Below, in pieces: positions 24,569-33,691 of a stretch of DNA of 64,000 bases (position 1 is the stretch's first letter; every line of letters begins with the position of its first letter). Source of the stretch: Calothrix sp. NIES-2100 (GTDB taxonomy: Bacteria > Cyanobacteriota > Cyanobacteriia > Cyanobacteriales > Nostocaceae). The stretch is from assembly GCF_002368195.1 (NCBI RefSeq), contig NZ_AP018178.1:5732145-5796144 (forward strand), in the 5' to 3' direction. The translations under genes and the position numbers were made by a program. Under the pieces are notes generated by a model, which worked only from the letters and a program-made list of their open reading frames with translations, made no database searches and was not told the DNA's origin.

Positions 24569-25987
24569 TTAAGCAGGGCGGTTATTTACTAAGTGATATC
24601 CAGCACTACCTTCGCGGTAAAACATATTGAAAGTATCAAATGGAATTATCCTACCATCGGGATGCACAATATGAATACAAGAACGCTTAACTGAGCGAAC
24701 ATCAAAGTTAAAAGGGTCGAGAAATTGGACAATCATTACCCGAAATACATTTGAGTAATTAATACCTTCGGGTACGGCTATCATTGGTAAACAGCACAAA
24801 AGCTGCTTGAGTGATAAAGCCGCAGAATTAGGTGAATGACTGGTAGAAAATAATTGAAAAATTTGCTGCTTTAATTCTTCATTTTGTTCATAAAGCACAC
24901 TGTTAGGCATAATGTTAACAAAAACATCTGGATTAATTAACCCAGTCAGAGGTATAACTTTACCATTGAGTTTCAAGGCGTAAGCCATTGCTAAACAATC
25001 AGGATGACAGGGAACTGGGAGAATATCTTCAGGTTTAAAATAAGGACTTTGTTCTAAAATTGAGCGACGAACTTCTGTTAAAGTGTATCTGTCTCGCTTG
25101 GGGTCAAATCCTGCTAATCTCCCGGCTGCTTGTATCGGTTGAAAAGTCACACCCCGAATACATTTATGTTGCACAGCAAATTCGATAATTTTCCCAATTT
25201 CGTGGTCATTTAACCCTTTTTTGAGGGTGACAACTAAAGTAGTAGAGATATTATATTCGTTGAGATTGGCAATTGCTTTTTCCCGCACATGACGTAAATC
25301 AGCACCGCGTAACTCTTTTAAAGCGTCGGCTTCAAAGCTATCAAATTGCAAATATATCTCAATTCCTGGCAGATATTGGCTCAAGCGATCGCAGAATGAT
25401 TTATCCTTAGCAATCATCACGCCATTGGTATTGATCATTAAATGCTTAATCGGCTTGGTTTTGACAATATCCAAGATTTGAAAAAACTCTGGATGAATGG
25501 TTGGTTCACCGCCGCTGAGTTGCACTATCTGCGGTTCGCCTTCATTCGCTACTACCGCATCAATCATGGTTTCAATTTGTGCTAAACTCCGATGCAGTCT
25601 TGGTTGATAGGATAATGGAGAAACTTCTTCTGCACCAGAATCGGCGTAACAAATTGGACAGGAAAGATTACATTTATCTGTAACTTCGATTAATGTTAAA
25701 CAGCTATGCTGTTCATGATCGGGACAAAGCCCACAATCATAAGGACAGCCATATTTAATTGGGGTATTAAACTTGAGGGGCATATCCCCCGGTTTAATAA
25801 ATTCTAGAGACTTTTTATAATATTCAATATCATCAGCGATTAAAACTTCTTCTCGTCCGTGGGTGGGACAATGCTTAACTAAATAAACACAATCATCTTG
25901 AAAAATGATTTTGGCTTCGACCTTAACTAAACATTTTGAGCAAACACTATTAGTTAAGGCGTAAAATAAATAATTGCGAGTAGGCAT
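24569..25987 (-). CDS. Radical SAM protein of the Tes/MJ0619 type
   Basis: 472 residues from ATG 25987; the frame extends to a TTG at 26032 that lies inside a palindromic repeat. The radical SAM cluster motif is CNLSCPIC (C106, C110, C113), with QLSGGEPTIHPEF as the SAM-binding region. Before it lie a rubredoxin-like CSKC...HCPTHG (C16, C19, C40) and GCPYDCGLC...C (C81, C85, C88, C96), which should hold an extra cluster. This layout is that of the MJ0619 family, which includes tetraether lipid synthase. Such enzymes join or alkylate unactivated lipid carbons. The upstream neighbour is Lgt-like, another lipid enzyme. The lipid role is inference; a methyltransferase-like role on a cofactor is the main alternative. 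Confidence 0.8.
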   Translation of the reverse strand: MPTRNYLFYALTNSVCSKCLVKVEAKIIFQDDCVYLVKHCPTHGREEVLIADDIEYYKKSLEFIKPGDMPLKFNTPIKYGCPYDCGLCPDHEQHSCLTLIEVTDKCNLSCPICYADSGAEEVSPLSYQPRLHRSLAQIETMIDAVVANEGEPQIVQLSGGEPTIHPEFFQILDIVKTKPIKHLMINTNGVMIAKDKSFCDRLSQYLPGIEIYLQFDSFEADALKELRGADLRHVREKAIANLNEYNISTTLVVTLKKGLNDHEIGKIIEFAVQHKCIRGVTFQPIQAAGRLAGFDPKRDRYTLTEVRRSILEQSPYFKPEDILPVPCHPDCLAMAYALKLNGKVIPLTGLINPDVFVNIMPNSVLYEQNEELKQQIFQLFSTSHSPNSAALSLKQLLCCLPMIAVPEGINYSNVFRVMIVQFLDPFNFDVRSVKRSCIHIVHPDGRIIPFDTFNMFYREGSAGYHLVNNRPA

Positions 25988-26019
25988 GGGATTTTTGAAT
26001 AAGGCAAATGACAGTTTTT

Positions 26020-26044
26020 GTAGGGTGGGCAATGCCCACCTTAC
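26020..26044. repeat. GTAGGGTGGGCAATGCCCACCTTAC palindrome unit
   Basis: A GC-rich palindrome centred near 26032. It overlaps the TTG that would extend the radical SAM gene, which supports the internal ATG at 25987 as the start. Confidence 0.65.
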
Positions 26045-26089
26045 GGTTATTGATAATGCCGAAAAATGTCAGCTAAATACAATTTAAAA

Positions 26090-26833
26090 TTAGTTTTGGA
26101 GTTGAAATAGCTGGGGAATGCTGCGGCGATAATACAAAATCGCTAATAAACAAGCAAGTTGAATGGCACTCAACCCTAAAAAGGGATGAAAATCAGGTTT
26201 AATGAAATCTACCAGAAAACGAAAGCTCAAGTAGGAAATTAAATAAAATTTAAATAAATCGCCATTTTGATATTTATAGCGGCTGCGATAGTGTAAAAAT
26301 AGCATTAATAATCCTAAAAATAAGATTTCATACAATTGTGTGGGATGGCGGTGAATACCATCGCCAAAATCTACACCCCAAGGTAATTTGGTGGCGATTC
26401 CGTAAGTGCGATCGCTTAACCCTGTGAGAAAGCAGCCAATTCGCCCAATGGCTGTGCCCAAAATTAACGGATATACAAATACATCACCAGTAGATTGATG
26501 AATTCCCAGAATTTTTTTAGTAGTTTCTACGCCAATTAATCCACCTAAAAGTGCGCCGACAACTGTTTTTCCTTGCAATAATAGTAAAAGTAATTGCTGT
26601 TGATTTTGCCACATTAAGTCAATATGTTGTACCCAAACCAGCATTTTGGCGCCAATTAAAGCACCTACCATACCACCAACTATGACAGAACTACGTTGAC
26701 TAGGTGCAATAGAATCTTGACGGACATGATGGATTAATAAACGAAAGGCAGTAGCATAAGCTAAAGATTCAAATAAAATATGCGGATGAATTCGTAATGA
26801 ACCTAACCATATATAAACAGGGAACGTCAACAT
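26090..26833 (-). CDS. Lgt-like prolipoprotein diacylglyceryl transferase homologue
   Basis: 247 residues with about seven membrane segments. It has the Lgt signatures GRIGCFLTGLSDR (canonical Lgt reads GRIGNFxNxE) and HPTQLYE, with the Arg-rich region at SYLSFRFLVDF. Canonical Lgt moves diacylglycerol from phosphatidylglycerol to the Cys of prolipoproteins and is longer. Here the signature Asn is Cys and the catalytic region is compact, so this is probably a paralogue that transfers a lipid or acts on another acceptor. It is the first gene of a minus-strand run with the radical SAM gene (102 bases) and the small membrane gene. The pairing suggests lipid remodelling. Confidence 0.78.
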   Translation of the reverse strand: MLTFPVYIWLGSLRIHPHILFESLAYATAFRLLIHHVRQDSIAPSQRSSVIVGGMVGALIGAKMLVWVQHIDLMWQNQQQLLLLLLQGKTVVGALLGGLIGVETTKKILGIHQSTGDVFVYPLILGTAIGRIGCFLTGLSDRTYGIATKLPWGVDFGDGIHRHPTQLYEILFLGLLMLFLHYRSRYKYQNGDLFKFYLISYLSFRFLVDFIKPDFHPFLGLSAIQLACLLAILYYRRSIPQLFQLQN

Positions 26834-26935
26834 AAAAGCGCCTAATGCACCATTCTATTTGGCGGTGAGTTATGGCTTCAGCCTAACGCACCCTACTTAA
26901 GATTTACTTGATAAATGGCCTTTAATCAATCCCTG

Positions 26936-27970
26936 TCAATCAAATTTTAAACCTGATACGATTTGGTCAATATCCAAGCTCAAATATTTATCTATCGGTA
27001 TGTACATCCAATATAAAGGTATTAGTGGATCTTGGTTAGTTTTGTGAAAGCCTAATGCTGATACTAGTTGTTCATCATTTGGATGTATGACCAGAAGATA
27101 CATATCGCAAAGGTTAGGAAAATCAGTTTGGATATGAACTAATTTTTTTTGCACATCCTTTAAGAATTCACGGACGTTAATTAGCTGTTTGTAAGGTAAA
27201 TCGATGTACCAACTACGAACAAAAACTGAAGTACAATTGCGATCGCCTATCTTCGCAATTTGAAATGGATCAATATCCCCGCTTGTACTCAGGTGCAGGC
27301 TTTTACGCGGGGAGAGAAAGAAATTCGCTTCCGATTCTCTCGCTACCGGATACAAGATATAAAAACCAACAGGATCTTGGGTATCGCTGCGACGCAAAAC
27401 CCGCATCCCCTGGGGATATAGTTCAGCCCAACCACGTAGTATTGTGACAATTCTGTGGGCTAGTGCTGTAGCTTTTTTGTTCATCCAGTTGTAGTTGCGG
27501 GCTAAGAAACTAGCAACGGGGATGGTGTCAGTGCGGGGATTGAAGTCATCGCTGAAAAGGGCGATCGCGGTTTTAGCTGGGGTAGAATCTTGGGGATTGG
27601 GTAATGAAAACCGAATGCGAATACAAGTAGTATTACCATCAAAGTCCTTTTCAATCAGCCCCAAAGCCACAAGCTTATCAATCATCATACCCGCCGAGCG
27701 ATCGCTTCCCCGTTCTTGTTCACCATAAAAAACTTCTTGTGCTTCTCGATGGGTACAAGGAACAAAGCCATCGGGTAAATCCAGTTGTGTTAAAGGTTGT
27801 TTTACTCGCTGTCCTAATTCTTCTCTTTGTTTGACGAGTAAATAAACCCACAACTTCACAAAATATTCTGCGCGACGGCGCGTTATCCCCACTCGCCCTT
27901 GCAACTGAGAAACGTATTTACGCTGTTGTTCAAGAGAAAACCATCGGTCAATACTCTGTGGATTTATCAT
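26936..27970 (-). CDS. Hypothetical protein with a helical DNA-binding-like N-terminus
   Basis: 344 residues, soluble. Residues 1-115 look helical and end in a wing-like MMIDKLVALGLIEKDFDGNTTCIRIRF, reminiscent of a winged-helix replication or regulatory protein. The second half has strands and a VSALGFHKTNQDPLIPLYWMYIPI segment somewhat like an acetyltransferase C-terminus. I do not recognise the family. It precedes the Lgt-like gene on the same strand by about 100 bases. The start ATG 27970 has no clear alternative. It could be a regulator of the operon downstream, but nothing in the sequence proves that. Confidence 0.6.
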   Translation of the reverse strand: MINPQSIDRWFSLEQQRKYVSQLQGRVGITRRRAEYFVKLWVYLLVKQREELGQRVKQPLTQLDLPDGFVPCTHREAQEVFYGEQERGSDRSAGMMIDKLVALGLIEKDFDGNTTCIRIRFSLPNPQDSTPAKTAIALFSDDFNPRTDTIPVASFLARNYNWMNKKATALAHRIVTILRGWAELYPQGMRVLRRSDTQDPVGFYILYPVARESEANFFLSPRKSLHLSTSGDIDPFQIAKIGDRNCTSVFVRSWYIDLPYKQLINVREFLKDVQKKLVHIQTDFPNLCDMYLLVIHPNDEQLVSALGFHKTNQDPLIPLYWMYIPIDKYLSLDIDQIVSGLKFD

Positions 27971-28286
27971 ATAGCAAGACTTCTGACTGTTAAGAGCTTG
28001 GAAAGCATCAGCAGATGGAACCGAACATTTTGCTGTACTTCATAAAAACTTCACCCTGCTTCACGTCAATTACGTAAACTTCTACCCACAAGGTTTTACC
28101 TCAACAGCATGACTGTGCTTACAGCTTACTCATTGCATAGACATAATCTCAAACATAAAAATTTAGCTAAACACCTGGAAAGAAGTCTCAAGTATAAAGG
28201 ATGAATTATAAAGATATTTAAATTTTCATACTTCATACTTCAGCCTTCATCCTTGAGTTAATGCTGAGTTTTGGAGAAAATAGACA
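27971..28286. other. Divergent intergenic region
   Basis: Between 28180 and 28258 there is an imperfect inverted repeat (AGTATAAAGGATGAA and TTCATCCTTGAG) of the type often found near cyanobacterial genes. No gene is seen. It contains promoters for the divergent genes at 27970 and 28287, but I cannot place them. Confidence 0.4.
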
Positions 28287-28922
28287 ATGTTATTTCCCGA
28301 TGACGAAGAAAAGTTAAATTCTGCTTTTATCCCCGGAGATAAGTCTAGCAAAAAAGATGACTTGCAGCCGATACCACAAGTTGATTTACTAAAAGCGATG
28401 ATTGAAAGTTTTGTTGACGGCATCTTGATAGTAACAACTGAAGGCAAATTAATTCATGCAAATAATTATGCTCGTGCTATTTGTCATCAATTAATGCCGA
28501 AAGCAGCTGATAGTGATGTATTACCAGCAGAAATTTGGTATGTTTGTGAATCTTTAATTGAGAGTCGCGAGTTATTTCCCGAAGAACACATAATTATCGA
28601 AGCGGAAATTACACCAAAACCCACAGTTAAATTACGGTTACGAGTTAGATGGTTCCCGCTAGGCGCGAGTCAACACAAGTTTTTATTAGTGACTGTAGAG
28701 GATTGCAATCAGTATAATCAAAGTATTGCGATCGCCGATGGTAAAAAATATAATTTAACAGACCGCGAGCAGGAAGTTTGGCAGCTACGGCGAGCTAACT
28801 TTTCTTATAGAGAAATTGCTAATCAGCTTTACATTACTATTAACACAGTTAAAAAACATTTAAAAAATATTCATGTTAAACAACAAGAGATAAACAATAT
28901 GAATGAATACAGATTTGTTTAG
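28287..28922 (+). CDS. PAS-like/LuxR-type HTH transcriptional regulator, paralogue 1
   Basis: 211 residues. Residues ~35-145 form a PAS-like sensor (MIESFVDGILIVTTEGKLIHAN, then FLLVTVEDCN). Residues ~155-205 are a LuxR/GerE helix-turn-helix: YNLTDREQEVWQLRRANFSYREIANQL with ITINTVKKHLKNIH. It lacks a phospho-acceptor receiver, so the PAS domain presumably senses a ligand directly. A close paralogue with the same layout lies on the other strand at 35350-35970. The two flank a block of kinase genes, so they may control some of them. The target genes are not known. Confidence 0.87.
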   Translation: MLFPDDEEKLNSAFIPGDKSSKKDDLQPIPQVDLLKAMIESFVDGILIVTTEGKLIHANNYARAICHQLMPKAADSDVLPAEIWYVCESLIESRELFPEEHIIIEAEITPKPTVKLRLRVRWFPLGASQHKFLLVTVEDCNQYNQSIAIADGKKYNLTDREQEVWQLRRANFSYREIANQLYITINTVKKHLKNIHVKQQEINNMNEYRFV

Positions 28923-28984
28923 AAAATAGCACTTATGCATTGACAAAAAATACAAAATATGTGTTTTAAAAAAACACACCTATT

Positions 28985-29012
28985 GTAGGGGTTTAGCACT
29001 GCTAAACCCTGC
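28985..29012. repeat. GTAGGGGTTTAGCACTGCTAAACC palindrome
   Basis: A GC-rich palindrome of the intergenic class between the PAS-LuxR gene and cofG, with CCCTGC at its right side. Confidence 0.65.
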
Positions 29013-29158
29013 ATAGCGCGGATCTATCTCCCATCAAAGGAATGATTCATCAAAGCCGGAAACTCTCGAATTTGGTAAATTCATATAATTATTAATTTGT
29101 ACAGTGCGTAAGTCCTGAAAAAATAGAGTTCATAAAAGTATCTGCGCAGATCCCCGAC

Positions 29159-30133
29159 ATGCTAAGTAATAATTCTCGCACTGTAACCTATAGCCCAGCT
29201 TATACAATCGTCCCTACTTATGAATGCTTTAATCGCTGTAGCTACTGTAACTTTCGCACTGACCCTGGTAAAAGTCCTTGGCTGAATCTATCAGCAGCAG
29301 AAAGCATTTTCAAACAACTGCAAAACGAAAATGTTTGTGAAATTCTCATTCTTAGCGGTGAAGTACATCCTAATTCAGCAAGACGTAAAGAATGGTTGCA
29401 ACGGATTTATGATTTGTGCGAATTAGCATTTTCAATGGGATTTTTACCCCACACCAACGCAGGCCCACTCAGCTTTGCCGAAATGCAAAAGCTGAAAAAT
29501 GTTAATGTTTCAATGGGGTTAATGTTAGAACAATTAACACCAAAGTTATTAAATACAGTGCATCGACACGCACCAAGTAAATTACCTGAAGTGCGGTTGC
29601 AACAATTAGCATGGGCTGGAGAATTAAAGATTCCTTTTACTACAGGATTATTATTAGGAATTGGGGAAACAATTGATGATTGCTGGGAAACTTTAACAGC
29701 GATATCTCAGTTACATCAGCGTTATCATCATATTCAAGAAGTTATCTTACAGCCCCATAGCCCAGGAAATCAGCAGACTTTTGATGCACCACCTTTTGAC
29801 CCTCATCAACTACCAGAAATCATTGCAAAAGCCCGTCAGATTTTACCGACAGATATTACAATTCAAATTCCGCCGAATTTGGTAAAAGATGACCAATGGT
29901 TACTTGCTTGTTTAGCATCTGGTGCGAGAGATTTAGGCGGAATTGGGCCAAAAGACGAAGTTAATCCTGATTATCCTCATATTCAAGAGCAAGCATTGAG
30001 AGAAATTTTACAGCCTGCGGGGTGGGAATTAGTGCCGCGATTACCTGTTTATCCACAGTTTGATCATTGGTTGTCGGGGGAAGTACAAGGGGCTGTAAAG
30101 CGATCGCGCAAAAAAATGGTCAACAGTCTGTAG
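29159..30133 (+). CDS. cofG: F0 synthase subunit CofG (deazaflavin biosynthesis, radical SAM)
   Basis: 324 residues. The radical SAM motif is CFNRCSYC (C23, C27, C30), followed by NFRTDPG, EILILSGEVHP, HTNAGPLSFAEM and the ASGARDLGGIGP region that marks CofG. With CofH it builds the 5-deazaflavin chromophore F0 from tyrosine and a pyrimidine precursor. In cyanobacteria, which do not make F420 for methanogenesis, F0 mainly serves as the antenna of DNA photolyase. CofH is not in the window, so the pathway must be completed elsewhere. The gene is flanked by palindromic repeats and has no operon partner. Start ATG 29159 fits. Confidence 0.93.
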   Translation: MLSNNSRTVTYSPAYTIVPTYECFNRCSYCNFRTDPGKSPWLNLSAAESIFKQLQNENVCEILILSGEVHPNSARRKEWLQRIYDLCELAFSMGFLPHTNAGPLSFAEMQKLKNVNVSMGLMLEQLTPKLLNTVHRHAPSKLPEVRLQQLAWAGELKIPFTTGLLLGIGETIDDCWETLTAISQLHQRYHHIQEVILQPHSPGNQQTFDAPPFDPHQLPEIIAKARQILPTDITIQIPPNLVKDDQWLLACLASGARDLGGIGPKDEVNPDYPHIQEQALREILQPAGWELVPRLPVYPQFDHWLSGEVQGAVKRSRKKMVNSL

Positions 30134-30193
30134 GGGCGGGTTGAGTGAGATCTTTACACAGAAAACAGATATGTCGGTTAAACCCGCCCCTAC
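30130..30193. repeat. GTAGGGGCGGGTT palindromic repeat, near-identical pair member
   Basis: 64 bp between GTAGGGGCGGGTTGAGTGAG and GTTAAACCCGCCCCTAC. The inner sequence (TTTACACAGAAAACAGATATG) is repeated almost exactly in inverted orientation at 54282-54345. The first bases coincide with the end of cofG, placing the element at its stop codon. A TCAACAG tandem repeat follows to 30225. Confidence 0.8.
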
Positions 30194-30226
30194 AACAGTC
30201 AACAGTCAACAATCAACAGTTAACGA

Positions 30227-31489
30227 TTATATTGGAATTGTGATTGTAAACTCGGTTCCCATACCTATGTGAGAATTTACTTCCAATGTGCCATTGTGTT
30301 TTTCCACGACAATTTGATGGGCTATTGACAAGCCAAGTCCAGTACCTTTACCAACAGGTTTTGTAGTAAACAAAGGCTCAAATAGCCGTTGTTTGAGTCG
30401 TTCAGGAACACCCATCCCATTGTCAGCAATCCGAATTACAACTTGATTTTGTGAATCGGTTTCTGTTGTAATTTGAATTTGTGGACTTTTATGGCTCATT
30501 GTATCTTTAACTATGGCTTCATCAATGGCATCAATGGCGTTAGCCAAAATGTTCATAAACACTTGATTCATCTGACCTAGATAGCAGTTTACCTCTGGCA
30601 ATTTTCCATAATTCTTAATCACTTCAATACAAGTGCGATTGCCATTATCTTTGAGGCGATGTTGCAAAATCATTAATGTACTATCCAGTCCTTGGTGCAA
30701 ATCCGCAGGTATTTTGGTATCAGAATCCAAGCGACTGAAGGTACGCAGTGAATTAGAAACGTTCTCAATTCGTTCAGTTCCTACCTTGAATGAAGTCAAA
30801 ATTTTTAGTATATCTTGCAGAACAAATTTCAAATCCAATTTTTCAATAGCAGTAGTAATTTTGGCTGTGGGATGGGGATACTCTTGTTCATACAGTTGGA
30901 GAATTTCCGTTACTCCGGCAATATATTCCTCTAAAGGTGGGATATTGCTGCTGATAAAGGTGATGGGATTGTTCATTTCGTGGGCAATCCCAGCGATTAA
31001 CTCTCCCAGCGTTGATAATTTTTCTTGCTGCACCAATTGGACTTGGGCTTGTTGTAAAGCAGCGGTGCGATCGCGTACTTGTTGTTCTAAAGATTCATTC
31101 AGCTGCTTGAGTCGTAAATGTACACGCACTCTAGCAATAACTTCTTCTTGCGCAAATGGTTTGGATATGTAGTCTACTGCACCCAGAACAAAACCCTTAG
31201 TTTTACTCTCTATATCGGTTAAAGCAGTGGTAAAAATAATCGGAATGTTTTGGGTAACAGCATTAGTTTTCAACCGCCGACAGGTTTCAAATCCGTCGAT
31301 ACCTGGCATTTGTATATCCAGCAAAATTAACTCTGGTTGATTGCGTTCGGCTTGGGCGATCGCACTTTCCCCATCAACTGCAACACGGAAACGCAAACCC
31401 TTACTAGCCAAGGCTTCCGATAGAACAGACAAATTGGTGGGATTATCATCCACAATCAAAATAAATCCTTTATTGGCAATCTGACTCAT
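30227..31489 (-). CDS. Response-regulator/histidine-kinase fusion (REC-HisKA-HATPase)
   Basis: 420 residues. A receiver domain fills residues 8-125 (ILIVDDNPTN, phospho-acceptor Asp in ELILLDIQMPG, and a C-terminal KPF). A coiled coil then leads to a HisKA motif (LIAGIAHEMNNPITF) and an HATPase domain with IRIADNGMGVPE and GKGTGLGLSIAHQI. There is no membrane segment. Its start lies 30 bases after the stop codon of the ethylene-receptor-like hybrid kinase on the same strand, so the two are almost certainly cotranscribed, with this protein probably receiving phosphate from it. The final output is not encoded nearby. Confidence 0.92.
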   Translation of the reverse strand: MSQIANKGFILIVDDNPTNLSVLSEALASKGLRFRVAVDGESAIAQAERNQPELILLDIQMPGIDGFETCRRLKTNAVTQNIPIIFTTALTDIESKTKGFVLGAVDYISKPFAQEEVIARVRVHLRLKQLNESLEQQVRDRTAALQQAQVQLVQQEKLSTLGELIAGIAHEMNNPITFISSNIPPLEEYIAGVTEILQLYEQEYPHPTAKITTAIEKLDLKFVLQDILKILTSFKVGTERIENVSNSLRTFSRLDSDTKIPADLHQGLDSTLMILQHRLKDNGNRTCIEVIKNYGKLPEVNCYLGQMNQVFMNILANAIDAIDEAIVKDTMSHKSPQIQITTETDSQNQVVIRIADNGMGVPERLKQRLFEPLFTTKPVGKGTGLGLSIAHQIVVEKHNGTLEVNSHIGMGTEFTITIPI

Positions 31490-31519
31490 AATAGATGTAA
31501 CAATTAAATTTATGTCGAA

Positions 31520-33529
31520 TTAATTAATGTACTGTTGAATAAAAGTTTCCAAGCGTTTAAGTTGGAAGTTACTAGCCAATTGGATGAGTTGACGAGTAAA
31601 AGCACTTAACTGTTCATCAGATGTAGTAAGTTGTTGTGCTATTTCTACAATTGTTTGAATATCTCCGTCTTGTGCCAATTCCAGAAATTCCTTTAAAACC
31701 TCATTGGCAGGTAAAACTATATGATTTGCTACAGATGAACTATCTAAATCAGTGTTGTTGATGATATTTTTCTTGCCTTCATACAACCATTCCACTCGCA
31801 TAAAATGGCGCAGTAACTCTAGTAAAGTTTCTACTTCTATAGGCTTGGGCAGAAAAGCATTTGCACCGACATCAATACTTTTATATTGGTCATTTGCAAA
31901 GACACTGGCTGACGAAGCAATGATAGCTATCTGTTTAAATTCTTCCGATTGACGCAAACTTTTAATGAACTCAAGTCCACTCATCACAGGCATAATCAAG
32001 TCAGTGATAATCAAGTCTGGTTTGTGGATTTTTACTTGTTCCCATCCTTCTTGACCATTACTAGCTTCTACAACAGTAAACCCTACTGGTTCTAGTAAAT
32101 TGACAATTACCGAACGATTTTCCCACTTGTCATCCAAAATCAAAATCTTGCGCCGTTGTCCTTGATAACCAATAATCGTTCCTTGCTCAACTATTCTACA
32201 AACCTTTGCCCAGTCTTGAGATTCTGGCAATTCCAAATCAAAGTAGAAAGTACTACCTTTGCCAAACTCACTTTCAAGCTGAATTTGACTACCCATCAAA
32301 GAAATAATTTTTTGGCTGATGGCTAATCCTAAACCTGTACCTTCGGCTTGTCGTTTTTGATTTCCTACTTGCTCAAACGGGAGAAAGATTTTCTCGGCTT
32401 GCTCTGAGGTAATACCCGTACCTGTATCTACTATTTCAAAGCGAATTGTATAGATAATTTCTCCCTTGTCATTGGCTGTTTGATTAATGATTTTTACTTT
32501 GAAAGTAACACTACCTTGATGAGTAAATTTAATGGCATTACCAAGCAAATTAATCAATACTTGCCGCAAGCGTTTTTCATCAGCGCGAATCCCTGTTGGT
32601 AAATCGGGATCAAGTTGCAGATGAAAGCCGATCACTTTTTGTTCAGCACGAATGCGACAAATTTCACTGACACTATCTAGAAACGCAGGTAAGTAAAAAT
32701 CTATCGGATTCAATTCCAACTTTCGGGCTTCAATTTTGGAGAGATCCAAAACATCATTAATTAAGGTTAATAAATGGGAAGCACATTGGTAAATAATGCC
32801 GATTCCTTTGCTAGCTTTCTCACTTAAATTTTCTGTGCGTTGCAGAATTTGTGTATAGCCAAGGATACCGTTGAGAGGTGTGCGTAACTCATGACTCATA
32901 TTCGCTAGAAATTCACTCTTAGCTTCGCTAGCATTCTTCGCCGCTTCCTCAGCTTGGCGTAATTCTTGCTCAACGCGCTTGCGTTCGACATTTTCATTGA
33001 TGAGCGTTTGATTAATGGTTTCTAACTGGGCAGGACTGGGTAATTTTAGGGCTTGCGGTATGAGATAAATTAAGGCAAATGCAGTATATATCGAGATAAT
33101 GGCAGTTAAAGCTTTAAGAATCCCGGAAATCCAGTAATCTGGATTCCAAAGCGTCCAAATATCCATCAAATGTCCAGTACCACAGGCAATGATAAAAGCA
33201 CCAAATAACAAAAATATTCCATTGAAAGGAACATCTTTGCGCTGAGAAATAAAGTAAATCAATAACAGAGGAATAGAATAATAGGCCAGAGCGATCGTGG
33301 CATCAGAAATAATGTGGAGCCACACTAGTCCAGTGTTCCAGAGATAACAATGTCCGTGTGGGATAAAACCAGTTGAGTAGAAAGGATATTTGAAAAATGC
33401 CACCATCATACTAGAGGTTGCTAAATTTGCAATATATAGCTGTAACCTCAGTATTCCCAAATAATCCAGTCGGGAAGCTTGATCGGCATTATTCTCCCAG
33501 AAACTGGGTGTTAGGGGATTGGAGGGCAT
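31520..33529 (-). CDS. Ethylene-receptor-like (ETR1-type) hybrid histidine kinase
   Basis: About 669 residues from ATG 33529. The frame is open further to 33664 but those codons only translate a tandem repeat. Residues 60-160 form a three-helix ethylene-binding domain. Relative to ETR1 (D25, Y32, I62, C65, H69) the residues are D76, Y83, I113, C116 and H120, at identical spacing, in SDATIALAYYSIP and FIIACGTGHL. C116 and H120 would bind Cu(I). A coiled coil leads to HisKA (ANMSHELRTPLNG, H213), HATPase, and a receiver (TDLIMPVMSG). Unlike Synechocystis SynEtr1 there is no GAF domain between sensor and kinase. It is the first gene of an operon with the REC-kinase. Ethylene binding is inferred. 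Confidence 0.9.
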   Translation of the reverse strand: MPSNPLTPSFWENNADQASRLDYLGILRLQLYIANLATSSMMVAFFKYPFYSTGFIPHGHCYLWNTGLVWLHIISDATIALAYYSIPLLLIYFISQRKDVPFNGIFLLFGAFIIACGTGHLMDIWTLWNPDYWISGILKALTAIISIYTAFALIYLIPQALKLPSPAQLETINQTLINENVERKRVEQELRQAEEAAKNASEAKSEFLANMSHELRTPLNGILGYTQILQRTENLSEKASKGIGIIYQCASHLLTLINDVLDLSKIEARKLELNPIDFYLPAFLDSVSEICRIRAEQKVIGFHLQLDPDLPTGIRADEKRLRQVLINLLGNAIKFTHQGSVTFKVKIINQTANDKGEIIYTIRFEIVDTGTGITSEQAEKIFLPFEQVGNQKRQAEGTGLGLAISQKIISLMGSQIQLESEFGKGSTFYFDLELPESQDWAKVCRIVEQGTIIGYQGQRRKILILDDKWENRSVIVNLLEPVGFTVVEASNGQEGWEQVKIHKPDLIITDLIMPVMSGLEFIKSLRQSEEFKQIAIIASSASVFANDQYKSIDVGANAFLPKPIEVETLLELLRHFMRVEWLYEGKKNIINNTDLDSSSVANHIVLPANEVLKEFLELAQDGDIQTIVEIAQQLTTSDEQLSAFTRQLIQLASNFQLKRLETFIQQYIN

Positions 33530-33540
33530 GGGGGGATGAG

Positions 33541-33680
33541 GGGGAAGAGGGGACAAGGGAGACAAGGGGGACAAGGGAGACAAGGGAGACAAGGGGGACA
33601 AATGCCCAATGCCCAATGCCCAATGCCCCATGCCCAATGCCCAATGCCCCATGCCCAATGACAACTGACAACTGACAACT
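33541..33680. repeat. Tandem repeats over the 5' leader of the ETR-like gene
   Basis: GGGGACAAGG units followed by CCAATGCCCAATG units and ACAACTG units. The block separates the ETR-like kinase (minus strand) from holA (plus strand) and would be part of both leaders. On the minus strand it creates an artificial 45-codon N-terminal extension (SPL and GHW repeats). Confidence 0.85.
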
Positions 33681-33691
33681 AAGGTTTTTCC

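Noticed and set aside
24569..26032. Start of the radical SAM gene at TTG 26032
   Set aside because: That codon lies in a GC-rich palindromic repeat; ATG 25987 gives the family N-terminus without the repeat.
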